This document shows, in pieces, positions 24,118 through 36,483 of a DNA stretch of 64,000 nucleotides. Source of the DNA: Homalodisca vitripennis (Eukaryota > Arthropoda > Insecta > Hemiptera > Cicadellidae); contig NC_060212.1 in the NCBI RefSeq assembly GCF_021130785.1, forward strand, positions 147,771,501-147,835,500, in the 5' to 3' direction. The stretch's first letter is position 1; every line of letters starts with the position of its first letter. The translations under genes were made by a program, and so were the position numbers. The notes under the pieces were generated by a model. That model made no database searches. It was given only the letters and a program-made list of their open reading frames with translations, and was not told the DNA's origin.

Positions 24118-25064
24118 CCCTCCAACTGGCGGTCATTTTTTCCTGTAGTGGCGGCATGTTTTCGAGCCTCGTGCAAGGGTTTTTTAAAAAATTTATTAAA
24201 AATATAAATTAAAAGTAATATATATAGAAGTATATATTTTTGTGTTCAGAATTAAACATATAATAATATTAGTATTTAAATTTGGCCTTAAAAAAATGTT
24301 AACTTAAACTTTTTTTCCATGAAATTCAAAATTTACATTTTTTTTTTTAATTTGGGGGGGACCATACCTAGCAAACCAAGTTTATAGTAAGAAAACTATA
24401 AGAGTGAGATAGCCATTTTGTGTCAAATTTATTCTAGTTTCAGAAACACATAAGCATTATATAAATTTATGAAACTATAATAACACTATATAACAAAAAG
24501 CAGCGATGCGCATAAATTGTGAAAATAGGGTGTTTGCTAATAAAAGTTGTACTAATACAGTTTTACTTCAATACATGTTATATTGCATATTTTATTACTC
24601 AGAATGAAGTAAACTATACAGCAGTAGTAAAATAAATTCCATAACTTTTTTTTAAGAGTCGAAAAAAGTTTCATTTTTGTCATTACTCAAAACTTTTGCG
24701 AAAAAATTTTCGAGAAATTTATTTATTCTAAAATATATTTATTTGCACTACTGCAATATTTAACAATTCACCACAGACTAAACACAACACTAAAACACAA
24801 ATAAACCTACTAAAACTTACTAATAAACACGACTCGTCACATCAACAACTCAGACGGCATCGACAACATGGCGGTCACAATGAATTGCATCATCTTCTTT
24901 TACGTTCCAAACTACGAACTTGGTGCGTTGCAACTACAATACAAAGAGGAATAAAACTATAGTATTCCTTAGGCTTTTTTTCCCGAATCCAATGGTGCAT
25001 GAATCGAATCGATACGTTGCCGGAATATACTGTAATGAGTGATTATGCAAGGGAATGTTTGTTC
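24118..25064 (-). mobile_element. Truncated piggyBac-like TTAA element, copy 1
   Basis: The sequence is the reverse complement of the element at 27353-29811. It starts with CCCTCCAACTGGCGG just after TTCA (24114-24117), one change away from the TTAA target. It lacks the 410-bp interior (27770-28180 of the other copy) and the nested insertion. On the right it stops at 25064, inside a subterminal palindrome, and so has lost about 76 bp including the other terminus. At about 24285-24300 it keeps the uninterrupted TTAA where the nested element of copy 2 inserted. No transposase is encoded. Confidence 0.88.
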
Positions 25065-27365
25065 TTACACCATCCAATTCCTAACATATTTTCGCCTTTC
25101 TGTGATAGCCGCCGATATTCAACAGATTTTAAAGTACAGCAATCTGTTCATGTATTTTAAACCTGGGGACTTGCATATTGGATATAGCACCTACGGCATT
25201 GGGTCCAACCACTAAAATAGAATGCGTTATCTGTTCTTATCAAAAATAAAAAAAAATTACAAACTAACTAACATTTCTATTTATTTGCTCATTATAATTT
25301 AAAATTTAAATTAAGAAAAATCTTCACCAACTAATCTAAAGTTAACACCAAAAAGCTTTATAGGTCACTTTGAATGCGGAAAAGCGAAACTTGTCAATGG
25401 TGGTGTTTTCATTAAAACGTTTGATGGTGGATGTGGTGGTGGAAAGGGACTAAGAGGGGAGGAATTTGTGATTCTCCTTCGCTGTATATAACATCATTAC
25501 CAGACTAACTGTTCTTTTATCTCGGAGTGTTTATTTATTAGTCAAAACGTTTGAAAAGAATATAAAAAAAATCGTATATTTGAAAATGCTTTTTACAGAC
25601 CTTAGATATTGTATTATCACGTCTGAAAATTCACATACTGTAATTTTAAAAGGCACCCATATTGGTAAATTATTGGTTTACATAATATGTCGTTATTTTT
25701 TTTACTTCTCACAAGGATAAAGTTTTCTTAGTCTGTAACTTAGAAATGTAGGTGCTAAGTTCCTGTAGTAATATAACTCTAAGGATCGCTTTCATGGACC
25801 ACTGATTAATTTTCGATGTAATAGTCAAAACATTTGACATCATAGATCACACTGCTAGATTTCCATAAATTACTTTACTCTTATTAACCAAAAGACAAAT
25901 TTTAGACCTTATAGTGTATTTTAAACGTATTACGTTTGGAAACCACTTATGGGAGGGAGACATTTGGGTTTATTCCTTTATTTCATATCAAAATTAGAAG
26001 CAAAATCTAACATCGTTTATTAAAAGAACAAGCACTAATTGGTGCGAAGTTGAGCACCGGGTCTTGACAGGTTGTTGGACAGCACGATATGCTCTGGCTA
26101 AAGCGAAATTAAATCAAACACAACCAATTCCATCAGATAACCTTACAAAGCTTTATGTCACCGGAGTCTTTTACGTATGAAAATCTCCTTTCATGAAAAC
26201 CTAAAATAGAGCTTCCTCGAATGGTACAACTCTAGCAGACATAGAAGAAAACCTTGAAGGAACTTTAAGATGTTTAGAGACTAAATATACATCTAGTAAG
26301 TTATTTATGACTTAAAACAATCTTTGTACAAATTTGGATTACTTCTGTTTTAATTTTTCTTGTTATACATTTGCTAACTTACACAATTAAAACAAATTAA
26401 CTGTTCTTTATTATAAAATTAATATACTATATTATCATAATCTCTAACTTCACTATAAAAAGTAATTAGAAATACGGTAAGTCCCTTATTATATTACAAA
26501 ACATCTTACTTACTGTACTTACTTACTATTATGAGCGCTTTATCATCTGATTATCCGTAAATTATCTTTGCCAATATTTTCACAGGAGGATGGACTATTA
26601 ATTCGCGTGTAGTTTTGAATTTTGGAGATCAAACAATATTAGTTAATTAATTACACAAAGTTTTGTTACAAAGTAAAAAATAATTAGTTGATCACTACTT
26701 TATCTATTATTCAAGGAGCTGGAGAAATTTCCTTCGTGTCTGTCTGAAAATCTACGTGCGTAGAACACGATAACTCAAGAATGAAATTTTCATTGGGATG
26801 AGCTGCAAATGAATAAATATAAAAAAACCACATTTTTTACTATATATTTATTTTTTGCACATGCATGTTATGATTATTAATTAAAATATAAGGTATCTCA
26901 AATGTTCAACCTTTTTCTTTAGTATATTTAAATTTAGGAAAATTTACTTCTAGAAAGGATATTTCTCTTATTTTAATCAGAGCTCTTAAATTGCTATATC
27001 CTTTTGTATATTTTTTTCCAATAGCTGTTTTAAGGGATTACATAATTAAATTTTGTTAGGCAAGTAAAATAAATTTAAAGTTTTATTGATGCTTTTTGTA
27101 ATTAAAACTGTTTTGAAAATGTAAAGTAATTGGAGATTTTTTCCTAATTCCCTTTACAGGTAAAACGGTATATTGGAATTACGCTTTGTTTACTCTAGCA
27201 GACTTCTTTCGAGAAAAGTCTATATTATTTAATTTTATATAAAAATTCCAATTTATATGACTTTGTAAAATACTTGCAGGCTCAATCTTATAGTCTAAAC
27301 TTAAACTTGCATCAAATAGCCAATATCTGTTAAAAGATGTCTTATCTTTTAACCCTTTAACTGTT

Positions 27366-27429
27366 GTTCATAAAAATTTTGATGAACATAACCCTTTGTC
27401 GATTGTTGTTCGTCAAAATTTTGATGAAC
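27366..27429. repeat. Two subterminal palindromes of the TTAA element
   Basis: 27366-27387 and 27408-27429 are near-identical 22-bp inverted repeats built from GTTCATCAAAA and its reverse complement; each copy departs slightly from perfect symmetry on its left arm. Such doubled subterminal repeats are likely transposase-binding sites. Copy 1 breaks off inside the second of them. Confidence 0.9.
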
Positions 27430-28613
27430 AAACATTCCCTTGCATAATCACTCATTACAGTATATTCCGGCAACGTATCGATTCGATTCATGCACTATTG
27501 GATTCGGGAAAAAAAGCCTAAGGAATACTATAGTTTTATTCCTCTTTGTATTGTACTTGCAACGTACCAAGTTCGTAGTTTGGAACGTAAAAGAAGATGA
27601 TGCAATTCATTGTGACCGCCATGTTGTCGATGCCGTCTGATTTGTTTATGTGACGAGTGGTGTTTATTAGTAAGTTTTATTTGTGTTTTAGTGTTGTGTT
27701 TAGTGTGTGGTGAGTTGTTAGATATTGCAGTAGTGCAAATAAATATATTTTAGAATAAATAAATTTCTTTTTACTGAAATATGTTTGATGAATTATCGAA
27801 TCTGTGTAGGCTATGGCAAAATGACTTGGCTAAAATTCATTTCACGTAGTTTGTTATTGTTTTTCACTCACTAAACGTTATTTTAGGCACTCTTTTAGTT
27901 CTGAAATAACAATTTTCACAACCAAATATATATTTACCGTAATTTCTTTGGTTATGTATGATAACTGTTTGGACCATTCCAGGGTCATTGTTAGTCGCTT
28001 AGGCTATATACTGTTATTTTAGTAATACATGTAGTTATAGAATCAAAATATATGTAATATATTTAGACACAGTTTATGGTTTTCTAAAACTACATAAAAT
28101 TTCCCATCATATGTAAACCATAGATTTATAAATTTGGATATAATACAAGCTTTGAAACACATTTTATACTTTGCTGTTTGAAAATTTTTCGCAAAAGTTT
28201 TGAGTAATGACAAAATGAAACTTTTTTTTTCGACTCTTCAAAAAAAAGTTATGGAATTTATTTTACTACTGCTGTATAGTTTACTTCATTCTGAGTAATA
28301 AAATATGCAATATAACATGTATTGAAGTAAAACTGTATTAGTAAAACTTTTATTAGCAAACTCTTACATATACACCCTATTTTCACAATTTATGCGCATC
28401 GCTGCTTTTTGTTATATATTGTTATTATAATTTCATAAATTTGTATAATGCTTATGTGTTTCTGAAACTAGAATAAACTTGACACAAAATGGCTATCTCA
28501 CTTTTATAGTTTTCTTACTATAACTTGGTTTGCTAGGTATGGTCCCCCCCAAATTAAAAAAAATGTAAATTTTGAATTTCATGGAATAAAATTTTTAGTA
28601 AACATTTTTTTAA

Positions 28614-29637
28614 CTCTTTCCGGGCCAGGCGGCAATATATTGCCGTCGGTGACATACACGAAAAGCGCCTTTAAAAAATACGACATCAAATGATTAAAGT
28701 TTTATGTTTTTTTATTCCCTGGTATATTTGTAGATATTTAATATGAATATAATTTTTATTTTGGAGGTCTATGCATTTTTATTTCGTAATTGTCACGTGA
28801 CATTATCAGGTGACTCGATCTATTGTTGTTAATTCTTTATGCTTTAGTGCAATCGTACCATTGTATGCTGGATTCTTCTTCATTATTTTATTTTGTGGTT
28901 GTAAATATTAGTAGTGTTACCTGCTTAGCTATTGTGTGTAGTAGTTACAATGACTGACAATTTGCGATCTCACGGGAGTGAAAGTGTAAGTAGCATATTT
29001 GTAAATAGAAAAAGTGTAAATAAATTTCAAATAAAATTGTGTAAATATTTCTTGGTAAATAGTATTTTTAACTGTATTGAAACTGCTTATGGATCCTACA
29101 ATCATCTGTTTACCGGTACATCCGTAATGTGAATATTTATTTTAAGTTTCTTGCAGTTAAGAGTCAGTTGCTTTATCACTTGTTGCGAAGTACAATTATG
29201 CGTATTTATACAAAATGTGTCATAAAAAATTTATTTATGAGAGAAATAACACAAAACTTTGTATGGTTGTTCCTTTATAAATGTAAAATATAATAACATA
29301 GCTTTCTACGGTAAAATTATTTTTCCTTTTTTAGTTATTTACGAAAAAAATTAAAAAATTAAATTCTTTTTATGTAATCCATTAAAACATTATTTTTTTT
29401 AAATTTTAAATTACTTAAAAACTACATCTTTATATTTTTTTGTTGATAGTATATATCTATACGAGTAATTTGGTGCAACTTTTAGGTCATTCTCTAATGT
29501 TTATGAAAAGTTATAAATTTTAATCTAAGAGACTGCAAAATCGCCAATTTTAGCCTGGCACTTTTGACTAGTCACAAGGGGATAGATATGTGAAAAAATT
29601 TTGCAACATCTCATATTTGGTCCTGGCCCTGAAAGGG
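28614..29637 (+). mobile_element. Second TTAA element nested in the first
   Basis: The 1024-bp element is flanked by TTAA (28610-28613 and 29638-29641). Terminal inverted repeats are CTCTTTCCGGGCCAGG on the left and the complement of CCCTTTCAGGGCCAGG on the right. Copy 1 of the host element keeps an uninterrupted TTAA at the same point (about 24285-24300), which proves insertion. A perfect 16-bp palindrome CGGCAATATATTGCCG lies at 28630-28645, just inside the left end. The frame 28932-29132 begins MCVVVTMTDNLRSHGSESVS and could be the start of a transposase gene whose remainder is deleted, but no catalytic region is present. The family differs from the host element in its ends. Confidence 0.92.
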
Positions 29638-30036
29638 TTAAGGCCAAATTTAAATACTAATATTATTATATGTTTAATTCTGAACACAAAAATATATGCT
29701 TCTATATATATTACTTTTAATTTATATTTTTAATAAATTTTTTAAAAAACCCTTGCACGAGGCTCGAAAACATGCCGCCACTACAGGAAAAAATGACCGC
29801 CAGTTGGAGGGTTAATAATCGTACACTCATTATTTACAATTTCAGTCTTTACAACAGTCTTTGTCATAATAATATTTCAATTATTATTCATTTATATATG
29901 AAGTTTTTAAGGGATTTTTAACTATTTGCTCTCAAATATTTATAATATATTGTATTTTTGACATAATTTTCATTTTAGTTGAAACAAAATTATTAGGCTA
30001 ATAATGTATCAATACAACTTTTATTCAAAAGAATCA

Positions 30037-30255
30037 ACTTGGGAATTTTTACTAAAACAAAACCAATCACTTCTTACGAGGAATCTTTTGCCTGAACGAA
30101 GTATTTTAGCTTTTCAAATTCTGCCCTTTACAGTGCTCTGGGGAAGTAATGAAACAAAGTTGAAAGCGAGCTCTTTGTTAAAGGCTCTCATTTTAAATCT
30201 TCCACCAAGAGTACTTTTATATTTATAAGCCCTTTTGAACTGAATAAGCTCTGAG
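30037..30255 (-). other. Best-conserved island of the large repeat, copy B
   Basis: It is the minus-strand counterpart of A 10996-11215. It starts after the acceptor-like TTGTTTCTTTTAACAG (end at 30256), reads KRAYKYKSTLGGRFKMRAF and stops at TGA (30114-30116 on the plus strand). Against C (51665-51884) only about one base differs in roughly 210, while nearby DNA shows several percent. The plus-strand frame 30004-30228 is its mirror image. No protein family was recognised. Confidence 0.55.
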
Positions 30256-30890
30256 CTGTTAAAAGAAACAATAATCAACGTACTTTTAGAAAAATTCAAC
30301 CAATACAATTCGTTTTCAAAATGGAAAGGCTGTTATTAAGTAACTGGTTCTTTATTTGTTCAACCTTGATTTATTTCAATATTTATCAGCTTCACGTGTA
30401 TTTTAAATTATTTCCTACAGTGTTATGAAAGTTTCATGGTTTATCCATTTTAAAATATTATTCTGGGATAATCGATGATAGCTACATTCTAACATGTTTT
30501 GGATCAATAATTAATTTATTCAATCTTTAAGTTTATGAATTTCACCACAGTTTCTCTGTAATTTATATGAGATGTGTCACTTAAATTAATAAGAAAAGTC
30601 TTTCAAACTTTTTGAGTGAAATATATTTTTAGCTTCGTGGGCTATTTTACTAATCTGTACGTGAACCTAATATTTTCCTTCTTATTGGTAAATACGACTA
30701 CGTAGAATTATACCTAACATTGAATTTGATGAAGGTGTATGTCAGTTACTTTATGTGAGTTTGAACTGAATATAAGAATCTAAACTGGATTTAATAAATG
30801 GTAATAACGTATACTATTATTATATTTATGAATATACTGTTACTTAATATTATAGTTTTTAATTTGACAGTGTTAGGCACTCGAGTATAT

Positions 30891-31109
30891 TCAAAGAAAT
30901 GATGAGAGTCCTTGAGGCACAGATCTAGAAGTCTGTAGCAAAAACATTTTATTCTGATAATATTTCCAGTAAAATACGGATACATCATCTACAGGTTTAT
31001 TTGGAATTCGGGTGAGTAATTCCTTTAAATATGTTACCTGCTTTTGAAAGATAATAATATCGGGCTGAAGTCTTAAAGTAGGAGTCTGTAAACATTCCTT
31101 AACGTGCAT
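30891..31109 (-). other. Conserved patch with open frame, copy B
   Basis: 72 codons read MHVKECLQTPTLRLQPDIII and end in VPQGLSSFL, open in B but interrupted in A. The equivalent in C (about 52.55-52.75 kb) starts from ATATGCATA instead of ATGCACGTT, so the start is not kept. No domain was recognised. It is probably a relic exon or chance frame. Confidence 0.35.
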
Positions 31110-31984
31110 AAATATTTGACATAGTTTAGAACTAAGTATCTCTCTATAATGTAAGCTATAATTTTCCTATGCCCCAAGTTTAGTAGAAAGAAATAAATAA
31201 CCTAATTTCAAAAATAGTGTATAAGTATTTAATAAATAATGAATAAGCTAGATACATAATTACGGTTAAGAGTTTTTAAAAGGTTCGTAGTTAAATTATA
31301 CATCAGAAAATATCAGTACAAAACATTTTAGCAATTTACAATTAGCAGTATTTTGTTTTATTACACATTATTCTATTATATAACATAAACACTAGAAAGA
31401 AGTTTAAGAGGTTTTAAAGAAGTATAAATCCATGATGTATTAAAATTATTAAGTCATTACCTAAACATCATCAAATCATCAATCTGCTTAAAATATTATT
31501 ATATGTTACTTTTGAGTGTATTAATGTTTTTACGATATTTATTCATTCCTGAATTTTATCGTTACCATAACGGTTACCCATTAGACCCATATAATCATTG
31601 TCACTAATACTCAGCTATATCACATGAAGTGACATACACCATCGTCTAACTCAATTTTGGTTATGTGAAAATAAATAACAATTCTACCTTTCATATTTAT
31701 GAAACAGCAGTATCGGTTGATAAATTTCTTAAAACGTTGAAAGCTTAAAATAATTGCTTAAAATGAAAAGTAATAAATGATATTATATTGTCAATATAAA
31801 ACTTTCATAAATGTTGTGTTTGTGGTAAAAGACATTTTTAATAAACGTTTTAATTAAAAATATGCGTAACCTAACAAATTTAAAACCAGAATAAATCATA
31901 ATCACTTAATTGGAGAACTATAATCCACAGACGCAGCTGCAGACACGTTATAATAACTATGTTACATCAGAGCTCGAATAATTT

Positions 31985-32066
31985 TCTAACTTTCCTGTTT
32001 CAAAGTAGACAACCGGAAAAGTTTCTTTCCACACCAGCGGATATTCAGGAACATTGCGCGTGCTTT
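31985..32066 (-). other. Exon-like conserved patch, copy B
   Basis: It begins after TTTTATTAACAG and reads VPEYPLVWKETFPVVYFETG, then GKLENYSSSDVT and a stop. C reads almost the same (VSEYPLVWKETFPVVYFETG) but stops two codons after the motif. A is frameshifted. The product is not recognised. Confidence 0.4.
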
Positions 32067-32395
32067 CTGTTAATAAAATTTTCTATTTGTTAGCTATTCA
32101 ATATTTTGTTAAATTATTATCAGTAGGTTTTCATGATATATGACTATATTAAAATTAACATTTATAAAGTAATCCGTCAATGGTTGTTCACAACATATTT
32201 GAAAATTATTCAGTAATGTTTAAGGAGGTAAGGTAACTTCATAAATATATAATGTACTTTTAATATGTTATTTACTACTAAGTAAAAGTTACTTTTAAAT
32301 CTTTATTAAATACTATCTAATATTATTATAACTTGTTATAATAATATTATAATATTATAATAATTATAACTTATCTATATATTATAATAAACGTA

Positions 32396-32421
32396 TTCTT
32401 ATTCTTATTCTTATTCTTATA
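32396..32421. repeat. (TTCTTA)n microsatellite
   Basis: Four tandem TTCTTA hexamers follow a TTATAATA-rich stretch at 32.31-32.39 kb. Copy C lacks the whole block near 53.98 kb, so it arose in B or was lost from C. Confidence 0.9.
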
Positions 32422-35400
32422 TAACTAATTTTAAATATAAATTCTGTTCAATAATGTTATTTTACAAAATCGTGTTAAAAAAACAATCTTTGTATGAACA
32501 ACTATACGAAATTCATACAACATTTTGTATGAACAACGGTAGATGAAATTCCAGTTTGTATATCATCTTAAAATGTGGACCACAATAGCCTCAGCATATA
32601 CATGACGTATTTTAAATGTAACTGTTAATTCCCTACGAATAAAATATTTAGCAATAATGTAACGGGCATAATTATCCAAATGTATTTAAGTATAAAATAA
32701 ATGGTAAATGTTGTATATTGTTCTTGTTTTGTATAAATAAAGAAGAATTATGAGGTATTATTTGTTCCTAATAATTTAAGACAATTATATCATCACTTTA
32801 TAAGAACTTTCTTAGTTAAATTTGCAAACATATTTTACTAAATACTTGGCATTTTTCGTACAATAATACTTATTATTATAAAGTTTATAAAAATGTGACG
32901 TATTCTCTTATTTTCGTTTAAAAATGACAATTATTGTGGAGAAGTCTTAATTAGTAATAAAAAAATGTTAGAAGTAGCCAATCAGTATGAAACACTGATG
33001 TAATTCGTACTAACATTATAAAAGTCCTAAACAATTTTGGTCCTGTAAACTTTTTATGTAAGCATGAAAAATCTTGATAACGATTTCAAGTTTATTCATT
33101 TCATGGAGGAGGTATCAATAGATACATTTAAAATGAATCCTTGAGTATTATTTGCTTCTAGGTATTTCTTACCCCACGCAATAAATCTACAACTGCAGTA
33201 TTTTATATAGAACCTGTTATGGGATAGCGAATCTGTTAAACAGAATCGTGCAGAAAGTTTCATCAATTGAATTGATTTGTTTGATTTAAATACATTATAT
33301 ATTGTATAAACAATGGGTATAAACAATCATTATAATTTAGGGCTGATCGAAGAGTAACGTGGTAAGATTTTCAAAAGAAAAAAGGGGAATATATGCATCT
33401 GAAACCACACGCTATTGTTCGATCCATCGCAATTAATTATCGTTTTGTTTTTGCTTTTCAAGCATGATATTTTTGTTGATGTAAAAATGCAACAATTTTT
33501 ATATTTGTAATGATAGTTTATGTATGCTATTTCCACAAAGTTCTTAAATGATCCATTTAAGTAATATTTCTAATATTAAAGAGAGGTGACTTTTTAGTAA
33601 AATGAAACCCAAGTACCAAGTACAGCTACGTGTGGATCATGGTGTATTAATGATAAATAATAGTATAGAAAGGATTTTTGTGAATATAATAAAAATATAA
33701 CTTACCTTGCAAATCCTTGCTTTTCTTTTTTTCCATTTTCTAACTTTAGTTAGATTTCTACAGCAATGACGAATTTGAAGATAAAATAAAATTTCAATAT
33801 ATTTTTCCACTCTGATTGACGATTGTGTTTTACCAACGAAACCGATAATGCTATTAAAACTACTTGGAGGCTAATAAACATGACTATTTTTAAGAAGAGC
33901 CATTTTTTATCCCAAGGAGACAAGAAAACATTGACGGTATACAAGGTTTCTTAAGGATTTGTCAGTTGTTCAGTGACTTTTTGTTGCGCAGAGACGAATG
34001 TGTTGATATTTTGAAGGGCTCAAACTGTCTTCGAAGTAAATGGGAATGCGTTCCTTAGTCAGGTTTTCCTGAACAGCTCACATCAGTTACGTCAAGAATA
34101 ATATAGAGAATAAAAAGGTCAAATTTAATCCTGTAACAGTTAAAAGAGTTATTAATAAATTTTATCAGTTTTATACACTTCGGCGTTATAATTACTTGTA
34201 AAATGTTGATTGCAATCTTACTAAGGCAAAGAAATCAGCTAGAGCTTTAACTTTGTTTTATAGTATAATCTAGGTATATAATCTTAAGTTCGGGTAATTT
34301 TAAATTAGTTGGTAACATTTACTGTACATTAAGAATAAGATGATGTGAAATAAAATTTGTTTTATCAAGCTATATAAGAAATTTTTCCAACATTTCAATG
34401 TATAAAATCTAAAACTGCAATTTAAATCATTCATATTATTCATTAAAAAAAACACAGCAAAATTTCCTCCAATATGAAATTGGGGTTTTTTGAACAATTT
34501 TGTTCAGTTGGAAAACATCATGGCACCAAAATCGGTCATACTGTTCCCCACATAGCTGACTCGATTCCAGTCACGAATTCAAACGCTTTCCTTGATCCTT
34601 TATAAAATAGATACTGTTAGTTTGAAATTAATAAGTGCAACAAAAACACTATACAAATCTATGTCAAAGAATGAAAACGAAAAAAATTCGCGTAAATTTC
34701 ATTCACTTATGTGCCAGGATTATCGGAGGAAATTAGAAAAGTATGCAGAAAATATAGTATTAGAACCGCTTTTAGGAAAAATATCACTATTAGATAAAGT
34801 CTCATAAAAACCAAACCAAAAATGGCACATAGGACTCAAAGAGCAGTGTTAGAGTGTATAATTTTCTTTTAATACGTATAGCCCAAGCGAGACAAGAATA
34901 CCACTAAATTCAAGAGTAAGAGAATATAAATGAGAAACACAAAAAGGGACTACTGGAAAAGTCAAAATTGCCCAAAATTGCTGGTCTGAAAACCCAACAT
35001 AATACACCGTGAAGTTAATTTCTTATTCAGACTTTGTACACAATATTAGTATACCAACCGTTGAAAAGTTAAGATTGAGGTTAGGCCACTTTGAATACCA
35101 ATACTAGTAAACCTAAAAATATTTAGATAACTAGAAAAAGTTCTACCAACAAACTTTGTACGACACCTTAATGATAAGGGATTGGACGAAAATATACAGT
35201 CAGAAGCAACATTCTTTACTCTTCTCTCTACAGAAAATTGCATTGCTGTCCCATTGTTGCAGATGACACACCGCCCAAAGAATAGTTTAAAATTAATTTT
35301 CTTGTTAGTATTCCACTTTTGCCGGTGTTGGTTTGACATGTGATCGTGAGCTTAACTTCCCATGCTTGTGACTTATGCTCGCTACTTGCATCCTGTGCAG

Positions 35401-35894
35401 TGACAACGCCTGATCTGGACTCCCAAACAACTCTCGTATGATTTATTTATTTTAACCAGGATTGTACTTATTGTTAGTTAATCTCCTGAGTAAGAGACCA
35501 GATTGAAGATCTAAAAAGCTAGTACTTTACATTTTGTAAAATATAACAATAGAAAATGTCCGAAATACTATTCCTTTCAAACCTTCCATTTCCTTTAAGA
35601 AACCTTAAATACAAACACTGTATTAACAAGTTCTGTAGGGTTTAATCCAGACATTACCATGTATAACATCTTAAATTGAACTTTTTATTAATGGAATTAC
35701 TTTTGTCACTCACAATCATTTAATGACAACAGAGATTTTTTTGGAATTAATGATGAAAGCAATCAATTCCATTACCATTAACGTAAATGCATGCTAAACC
35801 ATATATCTTATTAAGTTATTATCAATAATAATATGATTTGTACTATTTTTATCTGAATATGCTGTTTTAATATTGATATTGCTTTTATATAAAG

Positions 35895-36483
35895 GGGTAG
35901 GGTACGATAAGCGGACCCGGTTTTTTATATCAAAATTTTGCAAACGATATTACATAATCATAAACATCGATATAATCAATCGTTACTGATTAATTATTTT
36001 GAATTATTAACTTAAATAGTCTATATCGACAACTGTAAACACTTTAAAATAATACACTTAGGGTAATATTTCAATTTTACGTAAGTAATTTTAATTATTA
36101 AAAATGGCTGTCAATTTTAGAAAAAACTACACGACATTGCGTTGAAAGATGATAAGACATAATAAAAAATATATTGTTTTTGTGGCTTCAACATGGCTTC
36201 GTACCGAAACGCTCATTATGTGAAATTTGTGAGAAGGAAACAACTGTAACTGTGAGAAGAGCGAATATGGTCGACTTCAGTTTTCCTAATTTTTGTTATA
36301 ATAACTTGTTTGATCACTGTAAATATTAAATTCATATTTTAATTTAAAACATATTATGATTGTTATTGAGGACTATAGATACTTTTATATCGATTGATAG
36401 TCTAGGATTTGAGATGCGAATATTATGTATCGATGACTACATTCTTCGATATAAAAACCGGGTCCGCTTATCGTACTCTACCC
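35895..36483. mobile_element. 589-bp MITE with 8-bp target duplication, in copy B
   Basis: The terminal inverted repeats are GGGTAGGGTACGATAAGCGG on the left and, reading inwards from the right end, GGGTAGAGTACGATAAGCGG; both continue with ACCCGG. Identical 8-bp repeats ATATAAAG flank it at 35887-35894 and 36484-36491. The interior is AT-rich with no open frame of note (the plus-strand frame 36360-36548 runs through the right end). An 8-bp duplication fits hAT, P or Merlin families. The GGG termini do not decide between them. Confidence 0.93.

Larger units (their letters stand above)
27353..29811 (+). mobile_element. piggyBac-like TTAA element, copy 2, non-autonomous
   Basis: The element is flanked by TTAA on both sides (27349-27352 and 29812-29815). 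Termini are CCCTTTAACTG on the left and CAGTTGGAGGG on the right, that is inverted repeats CCCTYYAACTG. At the paralogous point in copy C (about 51415-51425) the DNA is continuous across a single CTAA, a one-base variant of the target. This marks the element as an insertion with TTAA duplication, the hallmark of piggyBac (also of Kolobok). Of 2459 bp, 1028 belong to a second element nested at 28610-29637. No transposase frame is visible; a short start-like frame lies near 27780. A GCCATGTTG motif, like the YY1/Pleiohomeotic core, sits near 27619 and could be a promoter element. Confidence 0.92.

Noticed and set aside
35046..35339. 97-codon minus-strand frame (CVICNNGTAMQF) as a zinc-finger-like gene
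   Set aside because: The C version is truncated and the cysteines do not form a known pattern. No counterpart was found in copy A.
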